Source: Micromussa lordhowensis
Lineage: Eukaryota > Cnidaria > Anthozoa > Scleractinia > Lobophylliidae
NCBI GenBank assembly: GCA_964020085.1
Contig: OZ026596.1
Location: 32,111,922 to 32,175,921, forward strand
Reading direction: 5' to 3'
Length of the DNA stretch: 64,000 bases
Part shown: piece after piece, positions 36,926-49,300 of the stretch
Layout of the letters: every line of letters starts with the position of its first letter
Position numbering within the stretch: position 1 is the stretch's first letter
Made by a program: the position numbers and the translations under genes
The notes under the pieces: model-generated
Seen by the model: only the letters and a program-made list of their open reading frames with translations
The model's database searches: none
What the model was told of the DNA's origin: nothing

Positions 36926-37383
36926 CCAAGCCTATGTTGGATCCTCCGTCGTCACTTGATGGACTGCAGAGTAAAAGTGATTCACTTGTTACAGACTGGC
37001 GCACCACATAGACCAAGACTAGCTGGTGAGAAAAATAAACGACATGGATGACGACCCAACTAAAGTCAGGAGAGCACACGACCATTATTTTGAAGTAATT
37101 GGGATCTGCAGTTTGTTCTGTTAGAGCATTGTTTGTTAGAACACTTCAAAGACATCTTCAGAGCTTCGCGTTTATCCACCTATTAGAGATGCTCTCCGTT
37201 TTTCGACATTCAAGAAGCAACGTTCAACAACGAACAAAACGTTCTCTACATTTGTTACTCAATTTTTATTTAAAAAACCCCACATTATTTTACAATCTAC
37301 CATGTTAAGTATTAAATTTATCTACTGCCAATAACCTACAAAGAGCTAAACAGAGATAAGTACATTACACGGGTTCACGCAAA

Positions 37384-37460
37384 GTGGCCGACACGTCGGC
37401 CGACTATTGGCCGTGTCAGTCGATCCTCAGCCGACTGTTGGCCGATTGTCGGGCGACGCG
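37384..37460. repeat. Degenerate GGCCGAC tandem repeat
   Basis: The units are GTGGCCGACACGTCGGCCGA, CTATTGGCCG, CAGCCGACTGTTGGCCGATT and GTCGGGCGACG. It is GC-rich in an AT-rich setting. Confidence 0.6.
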
Positions 37461-39002
37461 TTGATCAACGCATCGGTGGGATCGGATTCTTTGCCTTTTT
37501 ACTGAACCAGAAGCATATAACTGAACACACTGTAGTAATCTCAGAAACGGACACTGTGTACTTAAGCCTTGCTTAATCTGCCTATTGTCTTCTAAGCACC
37601 TATGAGCTTTTCTCCTAGTTTTCGTTTGTTTTGACAAACTGACTTGCAAAAATCATATTTACAGACTAGTAATAACCACAGGTTAGGAAGTGCGGGCGAG
37701 GGCTATGCATGATTTGTTTCACTGAGGTTAACGAATTCATTGTAAAACAGTGGCGTTGTGTTCTTTTTCCATTTTGGGCATTTATATTTGCAGAGCAATA
37801 AAGGGTTGCATAGTGTGGGTGATTGTTTTCCCTAAAACGAGACAAAGGGACCTAAGAGTGGTTTTACTGACCTTGTGAAACAGTAACACCAGTTTGATTA
37901 TACACTAGTTCTATTTTGTGTTGGGTTTGACAAAATGGTTATTTTTTCACGTTGTAAATAAAAACACTGTTGATTATAAAATGGACATATTGATTTAGTC
38001 AAGGTCATTTGATGTAACCCAACAACAACAGACACGGACAGGAAACGTTCCGATCACAATCTCACACGCTCGATTTTGATTGGACGGCGCGCCAGCTATG
38101 CATGAGCTGCACGTGATTCTTCGACGAAATAGACGTCGTCCACGTGATAAAATTGTGTTGTGTGCATTCCAATTTATGGACCGCCACTTCTGCATGAACT
38201 GCACGTGATTCTTGACATTCTTAGCTTCAAGAAGGCGAAATTTACATATTATTTGACCCTTCAACTACATTAAAGATCATTGACTATGGAAGGTGAAACA
38301 GCTATGCTTTAGTAAGAATTGTCTTCTGCTTGGTGTTGGTTTCTAGCGGTCAGAACGCCTGTGCTCAAATTACTGCTGCTTCGTGTTTGTCTCGCGTGGT
38401 CAAAGCGCCTGTGCTAAAATTACGTCCTTTCATTTCATTGGTTCTTAGTGTCCCTAAGGACAAATATTTGGAAGGACGACTTTTTTTGCTAAATTCGAGT
38501 CACTGCAAGGCTATATAACTGCCGCGCATGCGTTTGAAACCAATGTTGAGATTAGGATTGCGGGCTCCGCTGGTCGCCCGCAAATACACTTCCTGGAATT
38601 TTTCCTCATAGTAGTACAATTAAGGTAGAATGCTAGGGAGCAGAATTCATTTTCATGACCCTTATCAACACATGGTTGATCTCAATTGTGAAAATACTTT
38701 GCACAGATTCAATCATACTTGTTATGAAGACAAACTCCAACATTTGAAAAATTAGCGATCACTCACGAATGATAAGAAGGTGAGACAAGATCAAAGTTAC
38801 CATGATAGCAACTATGACAGGCACCTTTGCAAGTTCCAATCTGGTCGCATTCTTCACATACATGACTATGAAGCACTCTAAGCAATATTTGCGTAATTAT
38901 GTACTATACTAGACGTAAATGTTTTTATTGTCTATGTGAATTAACTTTATAAAATTCTAACTGTTCTATGTTCCTCTCTTGTAATACAAGAGGTTGAAAC
39001 CT

Positions 39003-39221
39003 AGGGTGCTTACCATTTGCCCAAAATGTCCGGAAATTTCGGTTGAAAGTGAAATGTAACAGTAATTTTCCAGAAAATTCGTTCGGAAATATTATAGAAT
39101 ACCTCTGGAGGTGGTCCCCTTTTCCGTTGGAACTTTACAATTGCTAAATTTTTCAGTTTCTAGTCTCTCATTAGTCGAAAACAATTACGAAAAATCGAAT
39201 TGTAAGTGGTAAACGCCACCT
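39003..39221. repeat. Small inverted-repeat element
   Basis: The ends AGGGTGCTTACCATT and (inverted) AGGTGGCGTTTACCACT are similar. The sub-terminal CCCAAAATGTCCGGAAATTT resembles CCCAAAAAATCCGGAAATTT at 35249, inside the Harbinger-like element, so they may share internal sequence. Confidence 0.5.
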
Positions 39222-39730
39222 CATTCAGTTGGTTTGCTGAATGATTTTGGAGAAACCTTTACCATCATTCAGTGTTCATCCCGGTTTATTCCGACAAATG
39301 CTAAGCACCCATAGTCTATCTTAGAGATAGAAAACATTTTTTCTTTCAGTTTAGATTTTGTTAGAAATAGAAAACACATGCAAGTGTTTTGGAAAAGTTG
39401 TAGGTTTTCGTGAATCCAAACTACAGGCCAACTCGGGCCAGTCACTGTTTTACACTCAACTGCTCTAAACCACAATCTTGTGTTGGCGTCAAGTTGCTTG
39501 CAGACAAGCAGTAGTTTTCTATTTCTTTTCTTAAAATACAAGAATGTGAGAAAGTATGGAGATGTTACAACTACGTTTACAAAACACCAAGCTGGCATCA
39601 GTTCAGCTTGGGTGTTTATGCGATTTACAATCATCATCTATATATCATTTTGTCATCTATATATCATTTTGTCAACCACCTAGACACAAATAACACCATA
39701 GGAAGTAGCTTAAGAAAAAAAAGCGCTATG

Positions 39731-40174
39731 CAGGGGCAGCTTCAGGATTTTTCAAGATTGGCTAGTATTTTGGGTTGCAGAATCAATGAGGCAAGCCCCG
39801 AAAATGTTCCACCAGAAATACTAGCAATGTCACAAACTAGAAATAGGCAATTTCCGAGTTATCTTGTGCCTCTGTTTCAAAAGGAGTCCAAGTGCGAAAC
39901 CATTCAAATGAAAATGAGTTTGATTTGCATGGAAATGAACCTGTAGGTGGAACTTATTTCCATATGAATGGTTTCGCACTTAGACTGGTTTTGACACAAA
40001 GGCCAAAGGAAACTCGAAAATGGCCTATTACATTAAGGTACCCTACCTAGAGTTTTTTCCCTTTATTTCTGCCAAAATATCCACCATCTTTTTCATTTTT
40101 TGCTTCACCAAGAGGGGGGTGGCAACTAACCACCCAATCAGTCCCCCTAAATCCGCCCCCTAAATCTGCCCCTG
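39731..40174. mobile_element. hAT-like element CAGGGGCAG...CTGCCCCTG containing a second inverted repeat
   Basis: The ends CAGGGGCAGCTTCAGG and (inverted) CAGGGGCAGATTTAGG match the family at 7376 and 30543. Inside, 39843-40028 is another inverted repeat (GTGCGAAACCATTCAAATG/CATATGAATGGTTTCGCAC) that looks like a nested MITE. Confidence 0.6.
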
Positions 40175-40347
40175 CTGAGTGAGATAGCTATTGATCGTCA
40201 AAACTAGCAGTTAACAAGTGCTTTACAACATGTTATGTCTCATGAATCTCAAGTACTTTTGTGTTTTTCAAAGTTCAGTGGCTATTTAAAGGTCTGCAGT
40301 AAAATATTTTCCATTTCTTTGACAGAATAAGTTGAATTCTGAAGCAT

Positions 40348-43300
40348 TCATTTCACTGAGACATAAATGATAACACCCAGTGCGGCAGCTACAATAACTA
40401 ACACCACTAGAATGCAGCACATCTTCTTCCTTGCTGCTTTCTGAAAAGGAAAAAAAATGTTAGTCTTTCGTCTTTGCCTTTGGTAAGAACTGTGACCATA
40501 ATTATTTTGACGTATATAAAAATTATACACTATACTGATTTCTGACAGTAGTACATTGTAGCTTTTTAAACTTCTGATCGGGAAAACCCAGACTAGGAAG
40601 GAAAACCCAGACTAGGAAAAAAGATCCACAGAGCATGCCAGTTTTGCTAAATACTACTCTTATTACTTAGCATCATAGGCCCACAATGCATGCAAAAATG
40701 CTCCCTCTGTACCGTCACATAATTGCTTGCCTATGTATAGAGTGTTTTCACATGATGTCACAGCAGACATGTTGGTGTCCCAAAGCAATGAAACAGCGGT
40801 CATCAGTTGGTGTCCAGACTGATTCAGTGGGAGTTGAGCTCTTACCTTATGTAAACACTTGGTTTTGTTCATGAAATTTGAATGGCCGCTGGGCATAGAG
40901 GTGAAAATGCAATATAGATTTTGAGTAATATTTGGTTTACCAATTAACTTACATGTACAAGAACAACAAACTCATGAAATGGGAGTACCTGGTAATGACT
41001 AGCTTTTTGCAACTGAACATTTGCATCCTCAACATGGACAGCAGCGCTATCTACATTTGCTTCGATGCTATCTATATACAAAATAACATACAATGTGGAT
41101 TAGAAATTTCTTTTTTCTACACATACACGTGTAGACTCAAGATTAATCACATGAGTTTAAACTGTACCTATCACTTCACCCTGCTCATAAACCATACTGG
41201 CAAGATCTCTGAATATCTCATTGACACCAACAATATCAGCCTAAAGATAAAGAGAGATAATATCAAGTTCCTGTAACTTTCGAAACCCTCCTGCCAGAAT
41301 TTCTAAAGATCTTCTTTGGGGCCGTATACGCTCATATGTATGTGCGTACCTGTGGGGATATTTTAAAATTAATGGATATCTAATATATATTTATTGGTGA
41401 AAAGCATCTCTAGTAAATACATTGGCTGGTTTGACAGTCTTTATTTGCACCTATTAAACCTAAGTTAGCTTGAAATGAAAACAACATTATGTTACTAATT
41501 AATAACAATACTCAACAACAGTTTTCATGTTTGATTTGTGACACTTTTCCTTTGAAAACATTGGAAATGGTATTTTCCAGCCCCTAAAAATAAAACTGTG
41601 CATGCCCCCAAAACCACACTAGTGGGTCACACCTCCGGTGCATATTTTAAAGGAAAATTTATTACCTGACTCATGAAATCCGCGTTAAGTTGCATGTGAA
41701 AACCGATATCGCACAAATCGTGAAGCGATGAGTGCGATATCGGTTTTCAAGTGCAATTTAACGTGGAATTCACGAGTCAGGTAATAAATTTTCCTTGAAT
41801 CGCATGATTGAATAAAATAAGAAAAAAAGAAAACTTTTTTGCAGTTGTTGTGTCACCATTTGACAACAGTTGTTACGTAGATGCGAAACAATATCACTTA
41901 GCCTTGTTTTCAACTCGCAATTCCACGCTAAATATCTCGCTTCGTAAACCAATCAGAATGCAAGATTTTATTAAATTATGCGATTCTATAAAAAATGCTT
42001 ACTTGACTCCTACAACCAACAATAAAACCAAGGCTAAAGAAAGTTTCACATACCTCAAGTTGCCTAATGGCTCTTTCCCTCTCCTCAATCAATTCCACTG
42101 AGACCTCTTCTTCATCTTGCACCTGGATTCCAAAACCAGCAGTTCTACAGAAAATGTTAGAGATATAATTAGAATCTTTACAGTCATTACAGTTGATCAA
42201 CTGACCTTCAAAACAAAAACGTTGAAAAGCAAGAGTGATTAAATGAGCGAGAGCTAAGTGAATACAGAAATTTTCACATTAATTTACTTTTCACATTGAT
42301 TAACTTTTGTGTCATAATATTTATTGAAAAGGATCTATCCTTGGATGAAGGAATTGAAAACAGGCAAAGAAAGAAATAAATATGATGCACTGCAACATAG
42401 AAATGAACAAATAAATGAACAAGCAGAAGACTGAAAGAGCTTGCATAATGAAAGACAAATGAATGAACTACCAGTAAGAGTTACGATAATCATTTGTCAA
42501 CTGGAAGGTGGGGCAGTAAGGAAAGCAGGCGATGCAAGAAATTAAGGGAACATGACTGATTGATTGCTTATAAATGATGATTGATTGATTCACTGATTGA
42601 TTGATTGATTGGTTGATTGATTGATTAACCCTTTAAGCCCCGAAGGAAATGGCCAGTTTTTCTAAATCGGTAACTATGAATGAGCAGACCACATGTGATA
42701 TACCATTTGAAAGGTATTTTCTGAAGTATGCTATAAATCACACCAAAAGAGATAGTGGAAGCCACAGATTGGATTGACAAGTGCCCAAAATCAAAAAATG
42801 AAAACGTTTAAAATTTTTCAGTTCCTTATACACACTGGGCATCCCCCTTAACTATAGCTTAAATTGCAGCTCTCAGTGCATTGCATATTGTCAGATATTA
42901 ACTTGGTCTAAAAAGTACACACTGGGCATCCCCCTTAACTATAGCTTAAATTGCAGCTCTCAGTGCATTGCATATTGTCAGATATTAACTTGATCTAAAA
43001 AGTACAAAGACAAAAAGTTCCAAAAGTTGCAGGGGTGGTAAATCAAGTCTTGTATAGGAGGGGTGCCTGATATTATGCCTTCAACGTGCAGATCTTTCCA
43101 TGATTTTTTAGTTGTGCAAATTTCATGCAAATTGACTGAATATTGAGCATGTAATTGCATCTTGTGCCATATGGCACTATCGGGGCTTAAAGGGTTAATG
43201 GCAGAATGCATGCACATGAACAAATGACTGATGAAAACAAAAGGGAACTAGCTACTCATAAGGCTCAGTTGTCTGGAACAAGTTAAAATAAAAAGCACTG

Positions 43301-46300
43301 ACCTTGGTCAGACTCAGTATAGTTCTGATCAAAGCCACTATTAATAGTATAGTTCTGATCAAAGGCCAGGCCCTAGTTGTTTGAAAGTTGGATAACATTA
43401 TCCACTGGATAAATTGCTATCCAGTGAGATTTATCCGCTGGATAGCATTATCTGCCTTTCCAACAACCCGGGCCAGCTGATTTACCACATTTACTATTTT
43501 AGCAAATAGTTAATAACCTAACCTAAACTAAACAGTGCTATAACTACACACTAAAACAGCCCAAGTAGGTACCTGTCATGTTCTGTCAAAGTATGTTCAT
43601 CATTATATCCACCCATTGGCTGCAAAACATACATTAGTTCAATTATTTTGTTACAAAAAGTTTAAATGTTATAGAAATATTGCAATTTAAGCCTACTAGC
43701 CAGTAAAAAAAACATTGCTTAAAATATATTAGAAGCCAAGGAACATGTATAAGGCTTGCAAGGTAAATGAGTTAGTACATTTGGACTCTCACTCAAGACT
43801 CAACGAGAGTAAGAGCAAGAGTAAAACTTTATTTAATCAGGGTAGCCCATTCAACTCAAAGGCTGGTATAGGGGTCCTGTATAAATAACATCAGGTTAGA
43901 AATACAATTTATGTGCACAGATTAAAACTTTTAACACCTTAAAAACTAAAATCTATGTTAAAAAATCTAGTTACAATACTAATATACTAAGATAAACCAC
44001 TAAGAACTATTAAGATAACAAAAACCGTTTTGCACGGTGGCAGGAAGTCTGTATGTCTTCCACTTTCGTTAAAAATTTTTGCTCCGCTAAAAAGAAACAT
44101 GTTTTTCTCAAAATTTGATTTCACCCTAGGTGAAATCTGTGTTTTGTTCTTCAAGCATAAGAAACTCTACTCTTGCATTGCCTATCTTTATCCAAGAGTA
44201 TAAGATGAGTATAGTTCAGCAAATTATTAACCACTGAAGCTAACTTAAATGCCAGGGGTAGCCTGTAATAGACTAGCATGCCCTATCTAGAAGCAGCAGT
44301 AAATTACTCTAAACCAATAGTGCTAGCATTAAGCTATACTCTGTACTCAGAATGTATATTACACCTTGCATATATGTTCACACTTACACTGGCAGAAGGC
44401 ATCCCTGCAGACACTGATCTTGCTCGTGACACAGATTCTTTCTCTTTCTCAGCTGCAATCTGTCCAAAGCAGATATCACTCTTTAACTAGAAAAAGCAAT
44501 GTCCTACGAGCCATACATGGACAGATTACATGAGCCATGTACATTTTAATAAGCAGAAGATTATTTAAGACTAGTTCGTATAGTGTGATCGTCCGGGTGA
44601 ATGTAGTTCTGAGAAGAATTGTTGTTGATGATTGACGTTTCGACAACCTGAGCGGAAGTCATCTTCAGAGTCAAGTGAATAGTGTTTGTCAGTCGATGAT
44701 GTTATAAGTTTGGTCCGTTGAAAATGATTGGTTGCTTTAGCCATGATGGTATTGGCTGAAAGACTTGTGTAAAGTTTGACATCAGTCATTGGTCAGTTTC
44801 GATCCGTCTTTTGTTAGTCAAATTGCTTGCGTCGAGGTCCATGTATAGTTAGTAAAATTAAGTCGGTCTGTTAGAAGTCTGTTTGTCCGTTTCGTTTGCA
44901 TCGTGGATGAGCCATTTGTAAGGCGCAAGTAGCTGTTGACATCTGTTAAGAGGCGTTTGTTCTAAGTTAGTGTACCATCTTTCAAGAGTTAAGACTGTTA
45001 ACATTACTCACCCGCTGAACTCTCTGAAAGCTGTTCAGTGCTGTAGAAAAGTTATCTGTTAGCTTTTCCACCTGTATTTTTCTTTGACGCTATATATTAA
45101 AGAAAAACTGCAGTTAATTAACAGATGACGAAAAGGGTGTGGCTAAAATTTTCCTTTACAAGTATACAACACCTAAATGTTCAAAAGCTATTAATAGTAA
45201 ATTTATACTGTTCCCTATTTTGTTTACAAGGAGCCTTTTGCATGTTTCACAATGACGATTAAATCAACACCCCTTCATTCATGTGTGGGAGACACAGTGG
45301 CCTCATGATTAGTGAGTTCGTGTCTGGATCGAGTGGTCTGGGTTTGAGCCCTGCCCAGGGACACTGTGTTGTGTTCTTGGGCAAGGCACTACCTGTGGTG
45401 TCCTGTGGACATCCGGGACTATGAACAGTGGTCACATGACCGAGTGAGTGTGTGTGCATGTGTGTATGAGTGCAAGTTCGAAGTGTGACTTTGTGTTGCT
45501 CGAGTTATTGACCTTAGTGGCTTCTAAGAATACTACACTGCCTTTCTCTACTCAGGTACTACCCAAACTTAACGCTGAAGGGTAAACCTGTGATGGGGGA
45601 GTAGCAATACACCATACTAGTTGCTTCAAACTAAAGAATTCGGGATAAGCTCTGGCCTGATGGGCCACTTGGCTTGCATGCAGACTTCACCTTTTTTACC
45701 TTTAATTCATATCTTTAGGTACTATAAACATGAAATTTCTTACAGTTTGTTCATTCTCGCATGAAACCAAATGAATACATTGTTAAACAAAATGTTCTTT
45801 TATCAGCCCTCACTCTTGACAACAGCAAAAGGCTACTTCAAAATGGTTCAGACAAGTAATAAGCGATTGTTAGATAAGACACTGAGTGACTGAATAGAAC
45901 TGCATGCATTATCTAACTCTCTTAACATACAGTTACGAAAATGCTGAAAAACACTTTTACATACTCTATCAGATGGTAAATCTCCATAGAGATGAGGCAG
46001 CTGCTTCAGGTATGAGTGAGTTTCCTTGGCAAGTCTTTGTGTAGCCTGTTCTGTCTGTTGTCTGAAAACAAAATTGGAACATTACACAAACTGTATGAAT
46101 TCAAGATAGATGAAGTTAGGCAAAGGAAAGATCATAACTTACAGTTTGCTCTGCAGCTGTGACTTGTCCTCTGAAGTGCCAAGCTTATCCACAAGCTTTT
46201 GAATTGTGGCCACTGTTTATCCAAGCAAACAACATAACAAGTTTTTATCAAAAAAAAAAGAAGCAGCAAGGCTTCACCTTATGGGTTAAGTGTTGTCTTG

Positions 46301-49300
46301 AATTTAGCATGTCTGGACAGCTAAATACTGTGGATACCGCTCATGTATGTTGAGTTCTTAGTGGACGTGACTAAATACCCTGTAGCTACATCTAGTAGCT
46401 ACTGTGTGCTGTACAAATACCCAATTTATTAGTCTTCTGCCTACCGTTCTGCTGATTTTTAACATTTTTTAACATTACCTTGACACCAGGCTTGTTATAT
46501 TTAAAGGCAGTCAACTGTCATATGCATGTAATCCATAATCCAGACAATTTATCCATTTAATGCATCTTAAGATCAGTCTATTGAGTAATCATTTTAATCT
46601 TATGGCACAAATTTATGGTCAGTCTAGAAAATTTATTCTTGAGTTTAAAAATGCCAACTACATGTAGGCACCAACTGCTATCTATGGCATTCAGTTCTCT
46701 ATAAAATGCTTTCAGCCACTTCTTCCATTTATATAATTCTATTCTATAAAAAAACAATCTTGATGAAAAGCAAAAATAATATTAAATATAAATACCATTT
46801 TTGTTGATCGCTTGAACATTACTACTAACACAACCACAAAGTCTGTTATACTCGGAGGTACCACCCTTTGATGCTACAAAGCAAAATAAATCAAAAGTCA
46901 CACAATGCAATATTGAATGACAAGCTAAAAACTATCATTCACATGCCATGAAACAAATAAAATTTAACTTTAAAATTCTAACACAAACATGAGCAACTTC
47001 ATAAATTGCAAGATGACACAGATGATTGGCTACCAAGACAAAGTGAGCAAGATGCACACATAGCTATCGTGTCCATAGCCAGATGCATCAGAAAGAAATT
47101 TGTACTCTTTACCCCATAAAATGGGGCAGGCGCAGTTGCCTTATTGTTAGTGCACTCGTCTCCAGATCGAGCACTCCAGGTTCAAGCCCTAGCTGGCGAC
47201 ATTGCATTGTGTTCTTGGATAAGGCACTTAATTACTCTCGCAGTGCCTCTCTCCACCCAGGTGTATACTCCTATTTACTTCATGCTACAGAAACTGGGAT
47301 AACTCTAACCTGATGGGCCACTTGGCTCGTATGAAGACTTTACCTTTTTCTAATCCCATGTAATACTGCACTTCTTAGATAAAAGCGCCCTGGGCACTTA
47401 TTAAATTTTTTCACCTTGAGAGTGGGTGCTTGTTCAAGGAGGGCACTTATTTGAGGCTTGATGCCTATTCAATGTTCACCATTTCCAGCAAGTAGTAAGT
47501 TTATTTTGCAGCAAAATAATAACAAAACAGCAGGGTCCGACATTGCGACTGACTAGTGGCCAATGCGACCAAAAATTGAGCATTGGCGACCAGAAATTTA
47601 GAACTGGTCGCCAGCAGGCAACTAACCTTTTGTTCCCTCGGCATTTGGAATTCCAAGATAAATGGGCTTTTTTTAAAAGAAAGCATAAAACTGCCGTGGA
47701 GAATTGTAATAAAACAAAGCGACGATTTTCCGATCGCCATAATTACCCGGCGCCATATTGTTTCAGCGGCTTCTCGCAATTCTGATATCGCGGGCGAAAA
47801 CGTGACGTGGCGACAATCGCAACGAGTCGTGACGAATAAAGCGTCAGCCGAAACACGCGCGCTTAATTAATCTTTTAATACTTTACCTAAATACCAGTAA
47901 ACAGAGTAAATGCCAGTAACAAAACAAGAGGCCCAAAAGTATGGCCACTTTTAACTAATGAACAGTCTATTGTGCAGTCATTATCCAACCAGAAGCCAAG
48001 AGCTGCTTCTGAGCAATCGAGTTGGCTTCTCATCCCTAAATCACGGCTACAAATTAATTCTGATGCTTGTAAATTGCAACATAATGGAATTGCATGGAGT
48101 TTTTGCAGTGAATTGAACCTGTGTAAGACAGACTTGTCGAGGATCGCATGCCTCTTAAATCTTGTTACTGTTGTAGTTAAGTACCGTACACCTTCATTAA
48201 AAACAAACTGATAATTTCAACCAGTACAAAAAGAATAAAAGCGATTGTATTGGTCAATAATCAACTCAATAGTTTTTATAGTTTTTATCATTGCCTGGTT
48301 TCAAACCGTGAGGGTCTAGGTACGAGTCTGTAAATTATGGGATTAGCAACTATTGATTCACATAGTCAGAAAGCGCACACCGAGATTCACAAGATTCCTA
48401 AGTTTGGTGTTAATCAGGCTAGTTTTGACCGAGATACAGCGATTTAAAAACGTCAAAATTTACAAAGAAATGTATGGCATCCGGACGCCTTGTCGGACAG
48501 CGTCCGGATTGCCATACATTTCTTTGTAAATTTTGACATTTTCAAATGGCTGTATCTCAGTGAAAACTGGCCTGATTAACACCAAACTTGGGAATCTTGT
48601 CAATCTCGGTAAGCTCTTTCAGACTATGTGAATCAATAGTTGCTAATCCCATAATTTACAGACTCGTACCTAGACCCTCACGGTTTGAAACTAGGCAATG
48701 GCCACTGACTTAGGTGGGGGTCTGGTTCGAGCAATAAAAAAGTGTGAGGGCCTAGCACTAGAACATTTCTCGTCATTGCGTTTTTGTTGCGTTTCGGCAA
48801 AGAACAGATACTCGAGTTGCACACTTGATTAAATCTAAGTATTGAAAGAGGGCCCCCATATGTCTAGTACACAGAACTTTACAGGAGACCAGTATAGTTC
48901 CTGCTAAATGGAAATGAGAAGAAAAAGAAATCCGAAGCCCTCGCATGAACGTTGACAAACATGCTCATTGAGATGTAGGACTATGTTTAATATTGTTACA
49001 CGGCTGTTGTGAGTCTCTCCTTTAATAGCTGTATGTAATAATATTGTGTTAAATAGAAACATTTTGTTTAATTATAGTAAAGGAAAGTTTAAATTTTGTG
49101 CTTTTACTATAAATTAATGTAAATTGAAACTATTGGAGTAAAACGAAAATTAATACAACCAAACCAAAAAAACTAACACTTGTCATTGGCGACCAAACCC
49201 TTCCATTTGGCGACCAAAATTTTTAGGTTAGTCGCCAATTGGCTCCCTTAGAAAAAAGTTAATTTCGGACCCTGATTTAACATGAAGATGTGCCAATGAA

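Larger units (their letters stand above)
34115..40347. other. 6.2-kb gene-free, repeat-rich region
   Basis: It lies upstream of PRODH and downstream of the syntaxin gene, both on the minus strand. It holds a composite MITE at 34796-36127, a TCCCGC-rich block at 36636-36925, GGCCGAC repeats at 37384-37460, and small inverted-repeat elements at 39003-39221 and 39731-40174. The first bases after 34114 should carry the PRODH promoter. No convincing gene was seen; open frames here are short and unconserved in appearance. Confidence 0.55.

Noticed and set aside
44571..44789. 72-codon frame on the minus strand
   Set aside because: It is repeat-derived (DDFRSGCRNVNHQQQ type), without upstream coding exons; treated as part of the interspersed repeat.
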